Shown: positions 59,253-64,000 of the stretch, in pieces
Position numbering within the stretch: the stretch's first letter is position 1
How the letters are laid out: each line of letters opens with the position of its first letter
NCBI GenBank assembly: GCA_903828145.1
Contig: CAIKKY010000015.1
Span: 1 to 64,000, forward strand
Direction: 5' to 3'
DNA length: 64,000 bases
From: an uncultured Hyphomicrobiales bacterium
Lineage (GTDB): Bacteria > Pseudomonadota > Alphaproteobacteria > Rhizobiales > Devosiaceae
Notes under the pieces: model-generated
Told to the model about the DNA's origin: nothing
Seen by the model: only the letters and a program-made list of their open reading frames with translations
Database searches by the model: none
Program-made: the position numbers and the translations under genes

Positions 59253-59737
59253 TCACTCGTGGTAGCTGTATGGGGCGATCGGCAGAACCCTGCAGATCGG
59301 CTCGACCCCACTAGCATCCCGGTGCTCATCTATGAAGGCGATCATCGCTTACACGGGCGGTCGAGCTCCGCGTGGGCGAAATATGCGGAGGCCTTGCGCA
59401 GGACCTCGTTGGCCTGACGCAGTTCCCGGTTCTCCCGTTCCAGGGACTTGAGCTTCTCGGCGATATCCGTCGTCACGCCGGCACGCTTGCCACTGTCGAC
59501 CTCGGCCTTCTTGAGCCAATCATTGAGGGTGTGCGCCGAACAGCCGATCTTGCCCGCCACCGACACCACGGCCGCCCAGCGGGCCGGATACTCCCCGCCA
59601 TGTTCCTGCACCATCCGCACCGCTCTGGCGCGTACCTCACCTGAAAACTTGCTCGTCGTCTTGCTGGTCATGCTCCATCCTCGTCTGTTCAAGGTTGGGC
59701 ATACGGGCGCCTGCAGGTGGGACCCCGTTCCATCCAA
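59253..59737 (-). mobile_element. IS3-family element remnant: OrfA plus truncated OrfB
   Basis: [61 protein letters not shown]...[17 protein letters not shown]; overlapping OrfB start [30 protein letters not shown] stops after 30 aa. Confidence 0.85.
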
Positions 59738-59752
59738 GGGAAGACGAACCCG

Positions 59753-60804
59753 CTGAGTAGCATGGGGCCCATCTGCGCCGCCTCCACAATGAACCTGAAC
59801 AGTTGCATGGGGCGCTCACTTTGCCGACCCCGCAGATCAAGGACAGGACAGTGACTATGTCCCACACCTATATCGGCGTCGACGTCGCAAAAGACTGGAT
59901 CGACGTGTTCGACCCTTCCACCTCCCGGCATGAAAGTATTCCAACCGAGAAACATTCCCTTCGAAGGTTTGCAGCGAGCGTTGGCCAAGCCATCGTCGTT
60001 CTTGAAGCATCTGGCGGCTATGAGCGCCCGATCCTCGCCGCCCTATCCGAAGCCGAGCGCCATGCGGTATGCGTGAACCCTCGACATGCCCGGGAATTTG
60101 CGCGCGCCACGGGACGCTTAGCCAAGAGTGACCGCGTTGATGCGACGGTCCTCGCTGAGATGGGAAGAGCCCTCGAGTTGGCTCCCGCTTCCCCACGCTC
60201 GGCAGAACGCCAGCGTCTGTCAGACCTCACCGCGCATCGAAACGATATCACCGCCATGATCGTCGCCGAGAAGAACAGGCTGAGAGCGACAACGGACCAA
60301 TGGATCCGACGCAGTATTCTGCAACATATGCGGGCCTTGCAGGGCAGCCAGGCGAAAGTCGAAGCTGAGATGGAAGCCGTGATCCAAGAGCACGATGACC
60401 TGCGCGACCAATATGCGCGTCTGCGCTGCGTCAAGGGGATCGGGCCCGTCATCGCGGCCACCTTGATCGCACAAATCCCTGAACTCGGTCAGCTCGATCC
60501 AAGACGGATCGCGGCCCTCGCCGGACTGGCCCCGTACGCGAACGGCTCAGGTCATCGACGCGGCAGGCGCAGCATCTGGGGAGGACGCGGGACACTGCGC
60601 CGGTGCCTCTATCTTGCCGCTCTTACCGCAAGCAGGTTTGATCCACGGTTCAACGCCTTTAAGGAACGCCTCATTGCAACTGGAAAGGCAAGAAAGCTTG
60701 TCATCGTGGCCTGTGCCCGCAAGCTGCTGACAGTTCTTGATGCGATGATACGGACCAAGACTGCCTACCAAGAACTCCCCTCCTGAAACACAGTTGCTAC
60801 TCAG
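59753..60804 (+). mobile_element. IS110-family insertion sequence bounded by sub-terminal inverted repeats
   Basis: Perfect 10-bp inverted repeat CTGAGTAGCA (59753-59762) / TGCTACTCAG (60795-60804) bracketing the transposase ORF. Confidence 0.7.
59857..60786 (+). CDS. IS110-family transposase (DEDD + serine domains)
   Basis: YIGVDVAKDWIDVF, VVLEASGGYERPI, AKSDRVDATVLAEM, VKGIGPVIAATLIAQIPELG, LAGLAPYANGSGHRRGRRSIWGGRGTLRRCLYLAAL. Confidence 0.95.
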   Translation: MSHTYIGVDVAKDWIDVFDPSTSRHESIPTEKHSLRRFAASVGQAIVVLEASGGYERPILAALSEAERHAVCVNPRHAREFARATGRLAKSDRVDATVLAEMGRALELAPASPRSAERQRLSDLTAHRNDITAMIVAEKNRLRATTDQWIRRSILQHMRALQGSQAKVEAEMEAVIQEHDDLRDQYARLRCVKGIGPVIAATLIAQIPELGQLDPRRIAALAGLAPYANGSGHRRGRRSIWGGRGTLRRCLYLAALTASRFDPRFNAFKERLIATGKARKLVIVACARKLLTVLDAMIRTKTAYQELPS

Positions 60805-60807
60805 GAG

Positions 60808-61137
60808 TTGGAGCCTCCAGCAAACCCGTTGCGGTTCAATGGCGCCGTGCTGATCACCAATAGCTGCTTCAGCGACCTCAATGCGCACTTCGACGGCTAT
60901 GCTGTCGGTAGCAAGAATGCCGACATCGCGCTCGCCAACGGCGCCAAGCAGAAGCTGGTTGGCCTCCTGGTGCAGCAGCTTAGGGCCGAGGGAATCCATG
61001 TTGCCCAGATCACCATCGCGGGCAGCATCAAGGGCACCAGATGGGAAGGCGAGAACCCGATCGCGCCGTCCACCGTGGACGACAAGTTCTTCGACCTCTA
61101 GCGGGGCCGCGGCGAGAGCTACGCCCGCCTGTCATAA
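60808..61137 (+). pseudogene. C-terminal remnant of an SDR-like oxidoreductase with in-frame TAG
   Basis: GAVLITNSCFSDLNAHFDGYAVGSKNADIALANGAKQKLVGLLVQQLRAEGIHVAQITIAGSIKGT...DKFFDL*RGRGESYARLS; N-terminus absent at the IS110 right boundary. Confidence 0.5.
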
Positions 61138-61142
61138 GCCTT

Positions 61143-61183
61143 AGCGGGGAGCGGACAGCTACCGAGTTTGTCCGCTCCCCGCT
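61143..61183. terminator. strong hairpin, possible terminator or attenuator (no U-tract)
   Basis: Perfect 15-bp inverted repeat AGCGGGGAGCGGACA / TGTCCGCTCCCCGCT with 11-nt loop. Confidence 0.4.
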
Positions 61184-61255
61184 TGGCGTCAGCCAGCAAA
61201 CCCCCTATCGTCGCTTCGCCGTCGGCCGTGCGCCGCAATTGCGGCGTGTGACGAT

Positions 61256-62230
61256 ATGGGTGTTGCCTTGGACGTGAGTTTTGCTTTTGAGCCTGGCGCC
61301 CTCAATCGGGCGGCCTATCTGCGGGCCTCAGACACCGCACATCGCGATCCCGCCGCCCGAACAATGGTGTTCTGGCGCGGCAAGCTGCTGCTCAACGACG
61401 ACGGCCTGCCTGTCCGCGTGCCGCTCGATCATCCGGCTCTGGCATATTGTCGCGAGGCGCCAATCCTGCTCGGGCTAGGCGATGATGGCCCGCGCTTTGC
61501 TGTCGATCTGGCGCTGTTCCAGCCGCACGAGGATGCGGCGAGCGTCGGCTAGTTCACCGATGCGAGCCTGCAGGTCCATCCCGCCTTCCTCGGCGCGCAT
61601 TTCGGCGAAATCCGCGGCGTCATGGCCGGCCTCACCCCGCTCGATGGCGAATGCGTGGCAGTTGGGCGCGCCCTGCAAAGCTGGCACGGCACGCACCGCT
61701 TCTGCGCCAACTGCGGCGCCCCGAGCGTCGTCGAGCTTTCCGGCTGGCAGCGCAAGTGCCCCAGTTGCGCCACCCAGCATTTCCCCCGCACCGATCCGGT
61801 TGTGATCATGGCCATCACCCACGGCGATCGTCTGCTGCTGGGTGGCGGCCCCAGTTGGCCCGAACGCATGTATTCGCTACTCGCTGGCTTCGTTGAACCC
61901 GGTGAGACCATTGAAGCCGCGGTGCGGCGCGAAACGCTGGAGGAATCAGCCGTTCGCGTGGGCCCGGTCAGCTACGTCGCCAACCAGCCCTGGCCCTTCC
62001 CGATGTCGCTGATGTTCGGCTGCCATGGCGAAGCGCTGACCGACGCCATCACGATCGACCCGGTCGAATTGGCGGACGCGCGCTGGGTCAGCTGCGGCGA
62101 GGTGAAGGCGATCCTTTCAGGCGAACACCCCAGTATCGGCATACCACGCAAGGGCGCCATCGCCGGCGCCCTGATCACCGCGTGGGCCAAACGGCACCTT
62201 GCTGACGCCCGCAACATTTCCGCGCTGAGC
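61256..62230 (+). pseudogene. nudC: NAD(+) diphosphatase (NudC-like Nudix) split by in-frame TAG
   Basis: N-terminal NUDIX-like part to TAG 61550-61552, same frame continues FTDASLQVHPAFL...HRFCANCGAPS...CPSCATQHFPRTDPVVIM...GFVEPGETIEAAVRRETLEE. Confidence 0.75.
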
Positions 62231-62242
62231 GCCGGCAAGCGG

Positions 62243-62475
62243 TTACTCCCCGAGTCCCTGCGGCAGCGTGCTTATGCGGAGCAGCACCTGCGGGTCGTCA
62301 TAGGTGTCGGTTTCAACGTCGATTTTGGCCCGATTGGCCCAGACACCCGACCGGCTGGGGCCAGCCGGTCGGCCGTGGCGATCGCTGCTTCGGCGCTTTT
62401 GGCCGCCTGTGGCGCGTACGGTTCGAGCTTTCGGCCTTTCTGGCGAAAACCCTGCACGAAATACATGATTGTCAT
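62243..62475 (-). pseudogene. small conserved hypothetical protein with apparent 1-nt frameshift
   Basis: MTIMYFVQGFRQKGRKLEPYAPQAAKSAEAAIATADRLAP then, after restoring one C, SRSGVWANRAKIDVETDTYDDPQVLLRISTLPQGLGE*. Confidence 0.4.
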
Positions 62476-62639
62476 TGCAACTCCTGTGCCGCGTTGCCTG
62501 TCACCGCCCACGCCACAGCCTGCCATGAATTCCGAAGAGGGCAGCAAAGACTGCCCTCCGTCCCTCGCCACGATCAGCTGCCGCTGATCGGGCTCTCCAG
62601 CAAAGAAAAGGGGGCGGCCGTAGCCGCCCCTGTTCACAA

Positions 62640-63407
62640 TCAGCGGCTGGGGCTCGGCGGCAGGCCCTTGGATGCCCGCCAGGCCTGATACTCGTCTTCT
62701 GCATCGGGATGCAGCGGATAGTAGCGGCGAAGGTCGGCGCCGATCATCAGCTTTTCGCGGCTGAACACTTCCCACTCGGCGTGCTTCTTGCTGTCTTCGA
62801 CGACCTTTTCGGCCATTGACTGCGGCAGCACCACGACGCCGTCGTCATCGGCCATGATGATATCGCCCGGAATGACGGTGACGCCACCGCACGAGATCGG
62901 CACGTTCACCGCGTTCGGGAAGATCGAAACCTGGACGTGGTAGTTCGGGGTCCAGCCGCGCAGCCAGGTGTTGAGCCCCAGCTTTTGCACATTGGGACGG
63001 TCGCGCATGACGCCGTCGATGACGATGCCGGCGCCGCCGCGGCCTTTGAAATAGGTGGACATCATGTCGCCAAACACGCCCGAACTCATGTCGCCGCGCG
63101 CATCGACTACAACCACGTCACCTTCCTCGATCTCGTAGAGCACGTGGCGGTGGAGTTGAATCTCGGGATCGGAATATTCACCCTCGGCGAAGAGGTCCGG
63201 GCGCTGCGGCAGGAACTGCAGGGTCTGCGCGACGCCGACGATGGAGGCGCCGGGGTTCTGCGAGACCGGGCCGACCATATGCGGGTTGCGGAAGCCGGCG
63301 TGGCCCAGAGAGCCGGCAACAGTCGCGGTGCCGATGTCCCTGAGGGCGTCGAGCAGGTCCTTCGACGGACGCTTGAAGGCGGGAATGGGAGTCTGGGTGG
63401 TGCGCAT
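62640..63407 (-). CDS. RraA family protein (4-hydroxy-4-methyl-2-oxoglutarate aldolase-like)
   Basis: IGTATVAGSLGHAGFRNPHMVGP, DMMSTYFKGRGGAGIVIDGVMRD, VTVIPGDIIMADDDGVVVLP. Confidence 0.88.
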   Translation of the reverse strand: MRTTQTPIPAFKRPSKDLLDALRDIGTATVAGSLGHAGFRNPHMVGPVSQNPGASIVGVAQTLQFLPQRPDLFAEGEYSDPEIQLHRHVLYEIEEGDVVVVDARGDMSSGVFGDMMSTYFKGRGGAGIVIDGVMRDRPNVQKLGLNTWLRGWTPNYHVQVSIFPNAVNVPISCGGVTVIPGDIIMADDDGVVVLPQSMAEKVVEDSKKHAEWEVFSREKLMIGADLRRYYPLHPDAEDEYQAWRASKGLPPSPSR

Positions 63408-63430
63408 GATGTCCTTGTTATATCAGTGGC

Positions 63431-64000
63431 TTACCAATTGGTGACCGAGCCGTCGCGGCGGGTGAGCATTGGCGCCTGCCAGTTGCGGAAGCTATCGGTA
63501 TTGAGCAGCTTTTCGTTGACCTCTATGCCGAGGCCGGGACCGTCCGGCACCGTAAAGACCGCCCCGTCCAGCACCGGCATTTTCGGGAACAGATCCGCCG
63601 TGGGCGTGCCGGCATAAAGATCGGTAGCGTTGGCGCGCGTTTCGAGCGCGAAGAAATTCGGCACCGCTGCCGACAGGTGGATCGTCGCCGCCGTGCAGAT
63701 CGGCCCGAGCGGGTTATGCGGCATCAGGTCGACATAATGCGCCTCGCTCCAGCCCGCGACCTTCATCGCCTCGGTGAAGCCGCCGACATTGCAGAGATCG
63801 ATGCGGTTGAACTGATGGATGCCGCGTTCGATGTAAGGCAGGAACTGCCATTTCGACGCAAACTCCTCGCCGATCGCAAACGGCACGTCGGTAAGCTTTC
63901 GTAATGATTCGTATGCCTCTGGCGTTTCGTCCCGGATCGGCTCTTCGAGAAAATCGATCGTGCCCGATGGCATCTTCTGGCAAAAGCTCGCCGTTTCCGC
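63431..64000 (-). CDS. mandelate racemase/muconate lactonizing (enolase superfamily) dehydratase, 5' end outside window
   Basis: IDFLEEPIRDETPEAYESLRKLTDVPFAIGEEFASKWQFLPYI, DLCNVGGFTEAMKVAGWSEAHYVDLMPHNPLGPICTAA. Confidence 0.9.
   Translation of the reverse strand, partial: AETASFCQKMPSGTIDFLEEPIRDETPEAYESLRKLTDVPFAIGEEFASKWQFLPYIERGIHQFNRIDLCNVGGFTEAMKVAGWSEAHYVDLMPHNPLGPICTAATIHLSAAVPNFFALETRANATDLYAGTPTADLFPKMPVLDGAVFTVPDGPGLGIEVNEKLLNTDSFRNWQAPMLTRRDGSVTNW

Noticed and set aside
62494-62688. 64-aa ORF downstream of the NudC-like region
   Set aside because: Overlaps the end of the RraA gene antisense and shows no recognisable features.

Overview
High-GC alphaproteobacterial chromosome segment, probably Hyphomicrobiales and Devosia/Pelagibacterium-like. 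The lineage is inferred from gene content and order (DUF3126, BTLCP peptidases, hisI-folE-iscU-yidD-thrS); no search was run. The 20-47 kb core is mostly housekeeping: YegD-like Hsp70, MFS, cysE, rhomboid, YbbAP-like ABC exporter, hisI, folE, IscU-like, yidD, thrS, ccdA and recJ. The most coherent specialised module is at 39.1-46.9 kb. A FAD oxidoreductase/DUF1365/cyclopropane-synthase-like operon lies close to a translationally coupled ECF sigma/ChrR-type anti-sigma/SDR operon, and both operons carry a TGATCC-N18 promoter-like motif. This resembles the RpoE-ChrR singlet-oxygen / furan-fatty-acid regulon of Rhodobacter. Other notable regions: an ADP-heptose precursor operon (hldE-gmhA-gmhB) beside a sulfotransferase and a PaaK/CapK-like ligase (12.3-18 kb); a WYL regulator with an inverted-repeat-rich upstream region (18.1 kb); an exopolysaccharide ligase/phosphoesterase/Wzc-like BY-kinase operon (49-54 kb) preceded by a small secreted protein whose domain recurs at 43.7 kb; and an accessory island (55-62.5 kb) with an autotransporter, a HilA-like regulator, IS3 remnants, an IS110-family element with a 10-bp inverted repeat, and several disrupted genes. 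The first 8 kb contains several gene remnants. No CRISPR array, rRNA or tRNA was recognised.
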